16,666 nt of DNA from assembly GCA_045602025.1 (NCBI GenBank), contig JAZSAT010000044.1:1-16666 (forward strand). The letters run 5' to 3'. Below the pieces are notes generated by a model. It ran no database searches, was not told the DNA's origin, and worked only from the letters and a program-made list of their open reading frames with translations. The position numbers were made by a program, and so were the translations under genes. This DNA comes from RGIG5579 sp045602025 (lineage in GTDB: Bacteria > Bacillota > Clostridia > Oscillospirales > SIG627). How positions within the stretch are numbered: the first letter of the stretch is position 1; every line of letters begins with the position of its first letter. Below, in pieces: positions 7,084-14,329 of this stretch.

Positions 7084-7112
7084 TTGACGATTTTTTCTTC
7101 TTTTGATATACT
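7084..7112 (+). promoter_or_regulatory. Promoter of the Lrp/AsnC gene
   Basis: TTGACG (7084-7089), a 17-base spacer and TATACT (7107-7112) each match 5 of 6 consensus bases. The predicted start lies about 20 bases before the start codon, giving a very short leader. Confidence 0.82.
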
Positions 7113-7140
7113 TTTCTTAATAAAAAATAAGGAGGTTGTT

Positions 7141-7596
7141 ATGACACAATTGGATTCCATTGATATTCAGATTCTTTCCAGGCTCAAAGATAACGCTCGG
7201 GTAAAGGCTTCCCAGATCAGTGACGAGGTGGGAATGAGCGTTTCTTCCGTAACCGAACGCATCCGCAAACTGGAAAAAAGCGGGGTCATCACCTCTTACA
7301 CCATTACCGTAGATCAAAAAGTTTTGGGAAACGATTCCACCGCTCTTATGGAGGTCAGTCTGGAGCATCCTAAATACTATGATTCTTTTGCCGCTATGAT
7401 CGAAGAGACCCGCAGCATTGTATCCTGCTACTACATTTCAGGCGATTTTGATTTTCTTCTGAAAATCGTGGCGCCTGCGGAAAAATTAGAGGAGATCCAC
7501 CGAAAGATCAAAAGCTTCCCCGGTGTTTCCGGAACCCGAACCAATGTGGTTCTGAAAACCATGAAAACAGAAAATGCGCTCCTTCCCGAGAACTAA
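7141..7596 (+). CDS. Lrp/AsnC-family transcriptional regulator
   Basis: This is a 151-residue DNA-binding regulator of the leucine-responsive/asparagine (feast-famine) family, which usually forms octamers and senses amino acids. The N-terminal LDSIDIQILSRLKDNAR is followed by a winged helix-turn-helix (about 22-48: ASQISDEVGMSVSSVTERIRKLE) and the hinge GVITSYTITVD. The C-terminal ligand (RAM/AsnC) domain has the GDFD turn at 101-104. The start is set by AAGGAGG 5 bases upstream; the open frame extends further left, but that part is promoter sequence. The gene is monocistronic, with its own promoter and terminator. Family members commonly repress themselves, and the dyads before the promoter are candidate sites. 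Its targets and effector amino acid cannot be told; the neighbours are not amino-acid genes. Confidence 0.93.
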   Translation: MTQLDSIDIQILSRLKDNARVKASQISDEVGMSVSSVTERIRKLEKSGVITSYTITVDQKVLGNDSTALMEVSLEHPKYYDSFAAMIEETRSIVSCYYISGDFDFLLKIVAPAEKLEEIHRKIKSFPGVSGTRTNVVLKTMKTENALLPEN

Positions 7597-7601
7597 AGAA
7601 T

Positions 7602-7637
7602 AAAGCTCGATAACCGAGCTTTTTCTTTTTTTGTTTT
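7602..7637 (+). terminator. Terminator of the Lrp/AsnC gene
   Basis: A perfect 8-bp stem, AAAGCTCG (7602-7609) with CGAGCTTT (7615-7622) and a 5-base loop, is followed by TTTCTTTTTTTG. It starts 6 bases after the stop codon. Confidence 0.92.
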
Positions 7638-7717
7638 GGAAGTCCGTTTTATGGTACTCTGCTCCTGTTAAACTATGGGTGAAAAGAAAACTCAAACAAA
7701 AACAGGAGGAATCAAAA

Positions 7718-7870
7718 ATGACAAGAAACATTACAAAGGAAATGGAAAAAAACTATGCCCTTCATAAATTGATGAGAGAAAAAAGACTCCTTTCTCTTCA
7801 GAGAGAAGCTTTGATCCTCTTATCACTGGTTCTGGCAATGGCCTTGGGCGGCATTCTCATCGTCATTTAA
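7718..7870 (+). CDS. Small single-pass membrane protein, 50 residues, unknown function
   Basis: A 50-residue frame begins with ATG 8 bases after a consensus AGGAGG (7704-7709), better than most sites in the window. The N-terminal 30 residues are charged and probably helical (KEMEKNYALHKLMREKRL); residues 31-50 are one hydrophobic helix, LILLSLVLAMALGGILIVI, ending at the C-terminus. This resembles a tail-anchored or positive-inside small protein. I do not recognise a family. It stands alone after the lrp terminator. A possible promoter (TAAACT at 7669-7674) has no good -35 box. Its stop codon overlaps the stop of the convergent yfcE gene. The strong ribosome binding site and clean start support a real gene. 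Confidence 0.7.
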   Translation: MTRNITKEMEKNYALHKLMREKRLLSLQREALILLSLVLAMALGGILIVI

Positions 7871-8409
7871 ACTTTCAGCCGATGGTACTCCACCCCTTCC
7901 AGGGTCTTCCAGATAAATTCACCGTCCTCCAGGAGCATATATCCCTTTTCGGATCCGCCCTTGGGAATGGTAACAGAGCCGGGATTCAACACATAGATCC
8001 CTTGATGCAAATCCCAGGTAGGAATATGAGTATGGCCGTGGAGAAGCACATCTCCTTTTTTCAAAAGGGGAAGCTTTTCCCTGTTAAAATGATGTCCGTG
8101 GGTCACAAAAACCGTCTTTTCTCCCAATGAAATCAGGGCATAATCCGCTAAGATCGGAAATTCCAGAACCATCTGGTCCACCTCGGTATCGCAGTTTCCG
8201 CGAACACAAAAAAGGCAATCCTTTCTTTCATTCAAAAGGGCGATGACCTCCTTGGGAGCATAGCTTTCAGGGAGGTCATTTCTTGGTCCGTGATAAAGAA
8301 GATCCCCTAAAAAAATCAGTCTTTCCGCACATTCCCGATCAAAGGCCTCAAACAAAGCACGGCAAGTCAAAGCGGACCCGTGCAAGTCCGACGCGATCAT
8401 CCACTTCAT
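7867..8409 (-). CDS. yfcE: YfcE-type metallophosphodiesterase
   Basis: This is a 180-residue calcineurin-like phosphoesterase of the YfcE/MJ0936 family, which hydrolyses phosphodiesters using two metal ions; the natural substrate of YfcE is not settled. All metal-site motifs are present: D8 and H10 (SDLHG), D36 with the family-typical GDLLYHGPRN, N72 (RGNCD), H104 (THGH), and H126 and H128 (GHTHIP). The start has AAAGGA 6 bases upstream. A strong minus-strand promoter lies just before it, back to back with the promoter of the next gene. The 3' end meets the small membrane protein gene: the TTAA at 7867-7870 supplies both stop codons, and no terminator is seen between the two genes. Confidence 0.94.
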   Translation of the reverse strand: MKWMIASDLHGSALTCRALFEAFDRECAERLIFLGDLLYHGPRNDLPESYAPKEVIALLNERKDCLFCVRGNCDTEVDQMVLEFPILADYALISLGEKTVFVTHGHHFNREKLPLLKKGDVLLHGHTHIPTWDLHQGIYVLNPGSVTIPKGGSEKGYMLLEDGEFIWKTLEGVEYHRLKV

Positions 8410-8438
8410 AAAAAAAGTCCTTTCTTTTTTCTGATCTT

Positions 8439-8467
8439 ATTATAAAATAGGAATGTTTTTCTGGCAA
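8439..8467 (-). promoter_or_regulatory. yfcE promoter, divergent
   Basis: On the minus strand TTGCCA (8462-8467), 17 bases and a perfect TATAAT (8439-8444) are present. The start would be about 25 bases before the yfcE start codon. Its -35 box is only 6 bases from the -35 box of the plus-strand promoter. Confidence 0.85.
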
Positions 8468-8473
8468 GAGGTT

Positions 8474-8502
8474 TTGATTTTTTTTCGTTTTTATGGTATA
8501 AT
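8474..8502 (+). promoter_or_regulatory. Promoter of the methyltransferase-like gene, divergent
   Basis: TTGATT (8474-8479), a 17-base spacer and a perfect TATAAT (8497-8502) are followed by a leader of about 20 bases to the start codon at 8530. Confidence 0.85.
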
Positions 8503-8529
8503 TTTTCCACAAATTTAAGGAGAAGCATC

Positions 8530-9444
8530 ATGACCAAAGAAGAGTCCCTTCGCATTACCGCGCACATCGGTAAGATCATTGCCGAAAAATCCCCTCGCAT
8601 CGCCTATTCCCCTGCAGATCCGAAAAAAGCACGGGAAAGCTACAGCGATAAGAAGCTGGAAGAGCTAAAAAAAGAGGGCTTTTATTTCGGTGATTTTGAA
8701 CTGTTTTATATCATGCTTCGTTTTGCAGACGGGATGGATCTTTGGAACAGGGCCGATGAAGCATTTCTGAAAAAAATGTTCTCCGAGGCAAAAAAGTTTG
8801 ATCGCGCTTCCTTTTACGCAGATCCCTATCTTTCCACCGTAAAAATTTCCGAAAAAAGAATCGGCAACTTTCTTCTGACCGAAAGCGAATATGCACGAGG
8901 AGAGTTTTTCCAGTATGATATGCCCTCCCTCTCCGATGAGATCGTGGTACCGAAGATCGGCTTCTTTCCGCAAAAAGTGGCTTTTCCTGCTGTTTATGAA
9001 GGAAGGACCCCTTGGGTCAGCGTATGCCCCTCAGAGATCTTTTCCATGACGCCCGACACAAAAGACGCCCGCGGAAACTGCTTGGTTTTAGGGCTCGGTC
9101 TGGGGTATTATCCTTTTTTGATCTCTGCAAAAAAAGAGGTAAAGCATATCACCATCATAGAGAAAAGTCCCGAAATAATCGAGCTGTTTGAAAAAGAGCT
9201 GCTTCCGCAGTTTCCCAACAAAGAAAAAATTTCTGTCGTACAAGCCGATGCCTTTGATTATTTATCGGATACGGAAAACGGAAAATATGATTTTTGTTAT
9301 GCAGACATCTGGGAGGGCTGGGTAGACGGTGCCCGCGCAGTGAAAAAAATAGAGCCATACGAAAAAAAGCTTTACGAAACAGAATTTCGTTATTGGATCA
9401 AAAAAGAAATCGATTGGTTTCTAAAACAAGAGAAAAATGCTTGA
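8530..9444 (+). CDS. Class I SAM-dependent methyltransferase-like protein, unknown target
   Basis: This 304-residue protein has a helical N-terminal half of unknown type (about 1-140) and a C-terminal Rossmann-like half resembling spermidine-synthase/methyltransferase folds. The nucleotide loop GLGLGYYP is at 188-195, an acidic residue E211 ends strand 2 (ITIIEKSPEI), QADAF has D240 after strand 3, and YDFCYADIWEGW (253-264) forms strand 4 with its D. These suggest binding of S-adenosylmethionine or a related nucleoside, but the acceptor is unknown and no specific family name is assigned. AAGGAG lies 8 bases before the start. It has its own promoter, shared back to back with yfcE. The stop codon overlaps the -35 box of the trkA promoter, so it may be partly read through into trkA. 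Confidence 0.72.
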   Translation: MTKEESLRITAHIGKIIAEKSPRIAYSPADPKKARESYSDKKLEELKKEGFYFGDFELFYIMLRFADGMDLWNRADEAFLKKMFSEAKKFDRASFYADPYLSTVKISEKRIGNFLLTESEYARGEFFQYDMPSLSDEIVVPKIGFFPQKVAFPAVYEGRTPWVSVCPSEIFSMTPDTKDARGNCLVLGLGLGYYPFLISAKKEVKHITIIEKSPEIIELFEKELLPQFPNKEKISVVQADAFDYLSDTENGKYDFCYADIWEGWVDGARAVKKIEPYEKKLYETEFRYWIKKEIDWFLKQEKNA

Positions 9445-9469
9445 TATGAACATTCTTTTGTGCTACAAT
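9441..9469 (+). promoter_or_regulatory. trkA operon promoter
   Basis: TTGATA (9441-9446), 17 bases and TACAAT (9464-9469), the latter preceded by TGC as an extended -10. The -35 box overlaps the stop codon of the upstream gene. The leader is about 30 bases long. Confidence 0.75.
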
Positions 9470-9506
9470 CGAAACAAATACAAATACTTTGTTGAAGGAA
9501 AAGAAG

Positions 9507-10865
9507 ATGAACATTATCATTGTTGGAGCAGGCTTGGTAGGAAGCACCATCCTGGAAAATTTAGTTTCGGAAAAACATAATGTAGTAGTGATCGACAGCG
9601 ACCCCAAGGTCATTGCCGAAATCTCCAACATTCACGATGTTATGTGTGTATACGGAAACGGTGTGGATTCTGATACCCTTTCGGAAGCAGAAGCAGAAAA
9701 AGCACAGCTTCTCATTGCTGCAACCGGTTCGGACGAATTTAATATGCTTTGCTGCTTTATGGCAAAAAAGATCGGTGTCCCCTACACCATCTCCCGTATT
9801 CGCAATCCCGAATACAACGACAAAAGCCTGGGCTTTATCAAGCAGAATCTCGATATCTCCTTTGCCATCAATCCGGACTCGGTAGCCGCAAAAGAAATAT
9901 TTAATTTGATCCAGCTTCCCGGTGCAGAGAGCATTGAGACCTTTTCCAGAAGAAATTTCGAACTCATTGAGATCGTCTTAAAGCCCGATTCCGTTCTGAA
10001 CGGCATGACCCTGATGGAAATGAAGAAAAAATTTCCCGGTTCCTATCTGGTAGGAATTGTACAAAGAGGTGACGAGGTCTATATTCCCGGCGGTTCTTTC
10101 CGCCTTCAAAGCGGTGACCGTATCGGGCTGACCGCCTCCAACCAAGAGCACGAGCGTCTTTTGAAAATGATGGGCACTATGAAAGACAAGGTATCGAAAA
10201 TTATGATCGTCGGCGCAGGTAGATATGCCTTTTATCTAACAAAGATGCTCTTGCATGTAGGAGCATCCGTTACCGTAATCGATAAGGACCGAGAAAGATG
10301 CGAAAGCTTCGCGGAATCCCTTCCGGGAGCTGTCGTGATCTGCGGCGACGCCGCTTCGGAGGAGTTTTTAATGGAAGAGGGTCTTTCTTCTATGGATGCC
10401 TTTGTTTCCCTGACCGGACACGATCAGGACAACATCCTTCTCTCCTATCTTGCTTCCTCCAAGGGTGTAAAAAAGGTCATTACAAAAATTAACCGCGGAG
10501 AATTCTCTTCAATGGCAGAAAAGCTCGGCCTTGAGTGTATCGTTTCTCCCAAAAATATGATCTCGGATATTCTCACTCGCTTTGCAAGAGCTCTTCAGAA
10601 TTCCGAAGGCAGCAAGATCGAAACCCTTTACAACCTGATGGGCGGAAAAGCAGAAGCCTTGGAATTTATCGTACAGGACGACTTCCCTTATCAGAATATT
10701 CCTCTGAAAAATATGAAGCTGAAAAAAAACACCCTGATCGCAGGTATTTTGCGCGGAAGAAAGGTCATTATTCCCTCCGGTAGTGACAGCATTCAGGCAA
10801 AAGACCGTGTTGTCATTCTGTCTACAGGCAAACGCCTTTCCGAACTTTCGGAGATAATGGAGTAA
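9507..10865 (+). CDS. trkA: TrkA, two-repeat RCK subunit of Trk potassium uptake
   Basis: This is the cytosolic NAD(H)/nucleotide-binding subunit that gates TrkH. The 452 residues contain two tandem RCK units, as in Escherichia coli TrkA. The first has GAGLVG (7-12) with D30 closing strand 2 (NVVVIDSD), then an RCK-C domain around 140-220. The second has GAGRYA (236-241) and SVTVIDKDRE, then a second RCK-C domain to the end (GRKVIIPSGSD, DRVVIL). The last glycine of the second GxGxxG is alanine, so its nucleotide binding may differ. The start at 9507 is chosen because AAGGAA lies 6 bases before it; an in-frame TTG at 9489 lacks a site. trkH starts 2 bases after the stop. Confidence 0.95.
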   Translation: MNIIIVGAGLVGSTILENLVSEKHNVVVIDSDPKVIAEISNIHDVMCVYGNGVDSDTLSEAEAEKAQLLIAATGSDEFNMLCCFMAKKIGVPYTISRIRNPEYNDKSLGFIKQNLDISFAINPDSVAAKEIFNLIQLPGAESIETFSRRNFELIEIVLKPDSVLNGMTLMEMKKKFPGSYLVGIVQRGDEVYIPGGSFRLQSGDRIGLTASNQEHERLLKMMGTMKDKVSKIMIVGAGRYAFYLTKMLLHVGASVTVIDKDRERCESFAESLPGAVVICGDAASEEFLMEEGLSSMDAFVSLTGHDQDNILLSYLASSKGVKKVITKINRGEFSSMAEKLGLECIVSPKNMISDILTRFARALQNSEGSKIETLYNLMGGKAEALEFIVQDDFPYQNIPLKNMKLKKNTLIAGILRGRKVIIPSGSDSIQAKDRVVILSTGKRLSELSEIME

Positions 10866-10867
10866 GT

Positions 10868-12337
10868 ATGAATCGCAGAATCGTTTTTCACACGGTAGGG
10901 CTGATCGTTCTTCTGGAAGCCGTTCTCTTCCTCTTCCCCCTTGCCGTATCGCTTATCTACGGAGAGACTTGCTCCTCTGCATTTCTTTCAAGTATCCTGT
11001 TCGCCCTTGTGATCGGCTCTCTTATGACAGTTCTCTTCTGGCCGAAAAGCAGGGTTATCTATGCAAAAGAGGGCTTTGCCATTACGACCTTTGCCTGGCT
11101 TGCCGTTTCCGCTGTAGGTGCCCTTCCCTTTGTGATCTCGAAGCAGATCCCAAACTACATTGATGCCTTTTTCGAGACTGTCAGCGGCTTTACCACCACG
11201 GGAGCCTCCATTCTGACCGATGTGGAAAGCCTTGAAAAGGGGCTTCTGTTTTGGCGCAGCTTTACCCACTGGATCGGCGGTATGGGTGTTCTGGTCTTTC
11301 TGATGGTATTTTTATCCGGTGTATCCGACCGCACCATTCATATCATCCGCGCAGAGATGCCGGGGCCTTCTGTTGGAAAGCTGGTACCTAAAGTAAAGGA
11401 TACCGCAAAGATCCTTTATATCATTTATCTTGTGATGACATTCATCCAGGTCCTCTGCCTTCTTATCAGCAAAATGAACCTGTTCGATGCCCTGGTGCAC
11501 ACCTTCGGCTCCGCAGGTACCGGCGGCTTTGGCACCTATGCCGACAGCGTAGGCTCCTTTACTCCTTGTCAGCAGTGGATTATCGGCATATTTATGCTAC
11601 TCTTCGGCATCAATTTCAATGCCTATTATCTTCTGCTCATACGCCGATTCCGCTCAGTATTCCGTTCCGAGGAGCTTTGGACCTATCTTGGTATTGTTGC
11701 CCTTGCAACAGGCCTGATCGCCTTTAATCTTTCAGGTACCTACGAGCACTTTTCCGACCTGATCCGCCACAGCTTCTTCCAGGTTTCCTCGATCATGACG
11801 ACCACCGGCTTTTCCTCTGTGGATTTTAATGCATGGCCAACCCTTTCTAAAACGATCCTCCTTTGCCTGATGTTTATCGGTGCTTGCGCCGGTTCTACCG
11901 CAGGCGGATTTAAGGTATCAAGATTGGTTCTTATATTTAAAAATCTGCAGATTGAATTTCGCAGACTCCTTCACCCCAGAAGCATAGGCGTCAGCCGCTT
12001 TGAAGGAAAAAAGGTAGAAGAAGATGTTCAGAAGGGCGTCAACATTTATTTGGTTCTTTATGTCCTTTGCTTTTTCGCCACATTCCTTTTCATCAGCTTT
12101 GACGGATTCGACATTGAGACCAATTTCAGCGCAGCCGCCGCTTGCTTTAATAATATCGGTCCGGCAATGGGAAACGCCTTTTCGAATTACAATAATTATT
12201 CTTATTTTTCCAAGATCGTGCTTTCTGTTGCCATGCTCCTGGGAAGACTCGAGATCTGGCCTATGATCCTAACCTTCACCTTCATCCCCCGTAGGATTTC
12301 TACGATCCGCAGAAAAGGAGCAGATACAAAAATATGA
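10868..12337 (+). CDS. trkH: TrkH, membrane subunit of Trk potassium uptake
   Basis: This is the K+ channel-like membrane subunit of the Trk system. Its 489 residues match TrkH (about 483 in E. coli). The four pore loops are visible: SGFTTTGAS (G112), FGSAGTGGFGT (217-222), TTTGFSSVDF (G314) and NNIGPAMG (G431). Between the third and fourth repeats lies GACAGSTAGGFKVSR (338-352), the usual intramembrane loop that gates the pore. Two extra N-terminal helices set it apart from the shorter KtrB at 2371. The start lies 2 bases after trkA with GGAG inside the trkA end, so the two are coupled. The stop overlaps the start of the HD-domain gene as ATGA. Confidence 0.95.
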   Translation: MNRRIVFHTVGLIVLLEAVLFLFPLAVSLIYGETCSSAFLSSILFALVIGSLMTVLFWPKSRVIYAKEGFAITTFAWLAVSAVGALPFVISKQIPNYIDAFFETVSGFTTTGASILTDVESLEKGLLFWRSFTHWIGGMGVLVFLMVFLSGVSDRTIHIIRAEMPGPSVGKLVPKVKDTAKILYIIYLVMTFIQVLCLLISKMNLFDALVHTFGSAGTGGFGTYADSVGSFTPCQQWIIGIFMLLFGINFNAYYLLLIRRFRSVFRSEELWTYLGIVALATGLIAFNLSGTYEHFSDLIRHSFFQVSSIMTTTGFSSVDFNAWPTLSKTILLCLMFIGACAGSTAGGFKVSRLVLIFKNLQIEFRRLLHPRSIGVSRFEGKKVEEDVQKGVNIYLVLYVLCFFATFLFISFDGFDIETNFSAAAACFNNIGPAMGNAFSNYNNYSYFSKIVLSVAMLLGRLEIWPMILTFTFIPRRISTIRRKGADTKI

Positions 12338-12990
12338 AATATCCCCTGATCAAAAACGACCCTGAAATCCGCACTTATATTGAAGAGGCGGATGCATCTC
12401 TTGCCTCTCTGAAGTTTACCGAGCATTCCTTTCAGCATGCCACACTGGTTGCCGAAAGAGCCGGTATGATCTTAGAGGATTTGGGATTTGATGAAAAGAC
12501 CGTAGATCTTGCCCGCATCGCAGGATTTCTGCATGACATCGGAAATCTTGTCAACCGCATTGAGCACAGCCAAAGCGGCGCAGTCCTCGCCTTTCACCTG
12601 CTGGAAAAAAGAGGCTTCTCTCCCGAAGAGATCGCTCCTATCGTTGCCGCCATCGGCAACCACGACGAAGGCACAGGAACCCCTGTCAATTCGCTTGCAG
12701 CAGCCCTGATCTTGGCGGATAAATCCGATGTCAGACGAAGCCGCGTAAGAAACGGCAGCGGAGAAAAGCTTGACATACATGACCGTGTAAACTTTTCCGT
12801 TACCAAATCGGAACTGAAGATCAACGGCGAAAAGACCATCATCAAATTAAAGCTTTCCGTAGATACCCGACAAAGCTCTGTGATGGAATATTTTGAGATC
12901 TTTATGGAAAGAATGATCCTCTGCAAAAAAGCCGCAGAAAAGCTGAAGTTGGAATTCAAGCTCTTTATCAATGAACAGCAATTGATTTAA
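12334..12990 (+). CDS. HD-domain phosphohydrolase cotranscribed with trkAH
   Basis: This 218-residue soluble protein of the HD metal-dependent phosphohydrolase superfamily has H35 (HSFQHA), the HD pair H67-D68 (FLHDIGN), H78, H110-D111 in GNHDEGTG, and D129 or D132 in LADKSDVRRSRVR. Together these supply the ligands of a one- or two-metal HD site. The C-terminal third (150-218) is outside the core and has no motif I know. The substrate cannot be deduced; related folds act on nucleotides, cyclic dinucleotides and (p)ppGpp. The start overlaps the trkH stop by ATGA, and AAGGAG lies 13 bases upstream, rather far, so coupled translation is likely. It is the last gene of the trkA-trkH operon, which hints at a signalling role linked to K+ but does not prove it. 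Confidence 0.85.
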   Translation: MKYPLIKNDPEIRTYIEEADASLASLKFTEHSFQHATLVAERAGMILEDLGFDEKTVDLARIAGFLHDIGNLVNRIEHSQSGAVLAFHLLEKRGFSPEEIAPIVAAIGNHDEGTGTPVNSLAAALILADKSDVRRSRVRNGSGEKLDIHDRVNFSVTKSELKINGEKTIIKLKLSVDTRQSSVMEYFEIFMERMILCKKAAEKLKLEFKLFINEQQLI

Positions 12991-12992
12991 AT

Positions 12993-13026
12993 AAAAGACC
13001 TTTGTCTCTCGACAAAGGTCTTTTTT
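12993..13026. terminator. Bidirectional terminator between the HD gene and the LCP gene
   Basis: A perfect 14-bp stem (12993-13006 with 13011-13024, loop TCTC) has a GACCTTTGTC core. It ends in TTTTTT on the plus strand and in TTTTATTT on the minus strand. It fills almost all of the 37 bases between the two stop codons, so it serves both convergent genes. Confidence 0.95.
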
Positions 13027-13027
13027 C

Positions 13028-14176
13028 TTAGTCTTTTGTTTTTGGTTTTTCTCCGTAGATCTCTTCATAGAGAATCGCACAGTTTTTCTCAAGATCAGGA
13101 ATGATATTATAATCCTTTGAGGTATAAAGTCCGTCTCCGGGTATACGGGTGCTTCCCACTTCATAGGTCAGATAAGAAGGCACATCTCCAATCAGATCCT
13201 TGATCATACTCTTTGGCATATTGGTCGTGATCATCGGAAGAACGGAGTTCAAAAGCTGATTCAACTGAGAAAGGGACAAGGTAGTCGCCTTTTTCGCCAT
13301 TGCCTCCAAAAGGTTTCTCTGTCTTTCTGTACGGGCAAAATCGGAGCCGATAGTTCTGTTTCTGGCATGTCCCAAAGCCTGAAGACCGTTCAGGTGCTTC
13401 ATCCCTTCCCCACCGGAAATGAGCGTTTTCTTATAGTTCGGGAAAAGCTCATGTGTTTCAACGCGTTCCGTTAAAAAGTGATCATTGATCCACCAGATCT
13501 CAGAGGAGGTCATATAAATGTCCACCCCGCCCATAATATCAACCATATCAACAAAGGAATAGAAATTGATCTTTGCATAATAGTCCACATCGATATTAAA
13601 GGTTTCCTTCAAAACTGCCATGGTAAGCTCAGGTCCGCCGTAGGAATGGGCGTGAGTCAGTTTGCTGTATTTTCCCGCCATAGGACCCCCCTGCTCCTCG
13701 GGGAAACGGGCCAGAATATCTCTCAGGAAGGAGCAAAGAACGATCTTTTCCGTCTTTCGGTTGATCGAAAGCAGGATCATCGAGTCGGAAAGGCCTGCTT
13801 CCTTTCCGCGGCTGTCTACCGCAAGAAGCAAAATGTTCTTAACATTCTTATTGTCGCAAATCAAGGGAAGGTTGTTGGCGTCCATCTCACCGTTCAGCTC
13901 TACAACCTCTTCCGTTTCCGGATGATCGGTCTCAAAAATCAGGCCGGTCTCTTCGGTAACGATATTTACCTTTTCCAGATAATGATCCAGGATCCAGTGA
14001 TAAATGCCAAAAAGCACCAAAAGAAGCACCGCAAGAGAAGCTAAGATAATTACCAGGGCTCTGGTGCGGATCTTCTTTTTCTTTTGCTCCTTCTGTGCCT
14101 TGGTCAAGATCTTTTTCTTTTCTTCTTCCGACTTTCTTTCGGGTTTCTTTTTATTCAAAAAGGATGAATCTTTCAT
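13028..14176 (-). CDS. LytR-CpsA-Psr (LCP) family cell-wall polymer transferase
   Basis: This enzyme family transfers glycopolymers such as teichoic acid or capsule from lipid carriers to peptidoglycan, acting on the outer face of the membrane. The 382 residues start with a very basic cytosolic tail (1-38, Lys-rich), then one membrane helix (39-60), then an outside LCP domain from about 113. Phosphate-lipid and metal-site residues are visible: D121 and R123 (AVDSR), S130-D131-S132, R152-D153 (FLRDILA), YYAKINFYSFVDMVDIMGGVDI (199-210 and on), GHARNR (269-274), and D279 with R282, R285 and R287 (SDFARTERQRNLL). The start has AGGAG 5 bases upstream. It is monocistronic and convergent with the trkA operon. 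Which polymer it handles is unknown. Confidence 0.94.
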   Translation of the reverse strand: MKDSSFLNKKKPERKSEEEKKKILTKAQKEQKKKKIRTRALVIILASLAVLLLVLFGIYHWILDHYLEKVNIVTEETGLIFETDHPETEEVVELNGEMDANNLPLICDNKNVKNILLLAVDSRGKEAGLSDSMILLSINRKTEKIVLCSFLRDILARFPEEQGGPMAGKYSKLTHAHSYGGPELTMAVLKETFNIDVDYYAKINFYSFVDMVDIMGGVDIYMTSSEIWWINDHFLTERVETHELFPNYKKTLISGGEGMKHLNGLQALGHARNRTIGSDFARTERQRNLLEAMAKKATTLSLSQLNQLLNSVLPMITTNMPKSMIKDLIGDVPSYLTYEVGSTRIPGDGLYTSKDYNIIPDLEKNCAILYEEIYGEKPKTKD

Positions 14177-14218
14177 GTGCTCTCCTTCTCCGCCTCGTTA
14201 TATCAAACACTTATGTAA

Positions 14219-14247
14219 AATTTACCGTGCAGATTATTTTACCGCAA
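14219..14247 (-). promoter_or_regulatory. Possible promoter of the LCP gene
   Basis: On the minus strand TTGCGG (14242-14247), 17 bases and TAAATT (14219-14224) would start transcription about 35 bases before the start codon. Matches are only 3 of 6 and 4 of 6, so this is tentative. The surrounding 140 bases between LCP and trxB are very A/T-rich and have no gene. Confidence 0.35.
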
Positions 14248-14304
14248 AAAAATAAAAATTACAATAGTGTTCAGTAAAAATTTAAAAAAGAAAGCTTCCT
14301 TCGC

Positions 14305-14329
14305 AAAAAAAGCCCTTTCGGGCTTTTTT
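14305..14329 (-). terminator. trxB terminator
   Basis: The stem AAAAAAGCCC (14306-14315) with GGGCTTTTTT (14320-14329), loop TTTC, ends in a T run on the minus strand. The trxB stop codon (14328-14330) lies inside the upstream A tract of the hairpin. Both sides have T runs, so it may also act on the plus strand. Confidence 0.9.

Noticed and set aside
7675..7770. Short overlapping plus-strand frame beginning MGEKKTQ before the 50-residue gene
   Set aside because: It lacks a ribosome binding site, contains the AGGAGG of the next gene, and is low-complexity lysine-rich.
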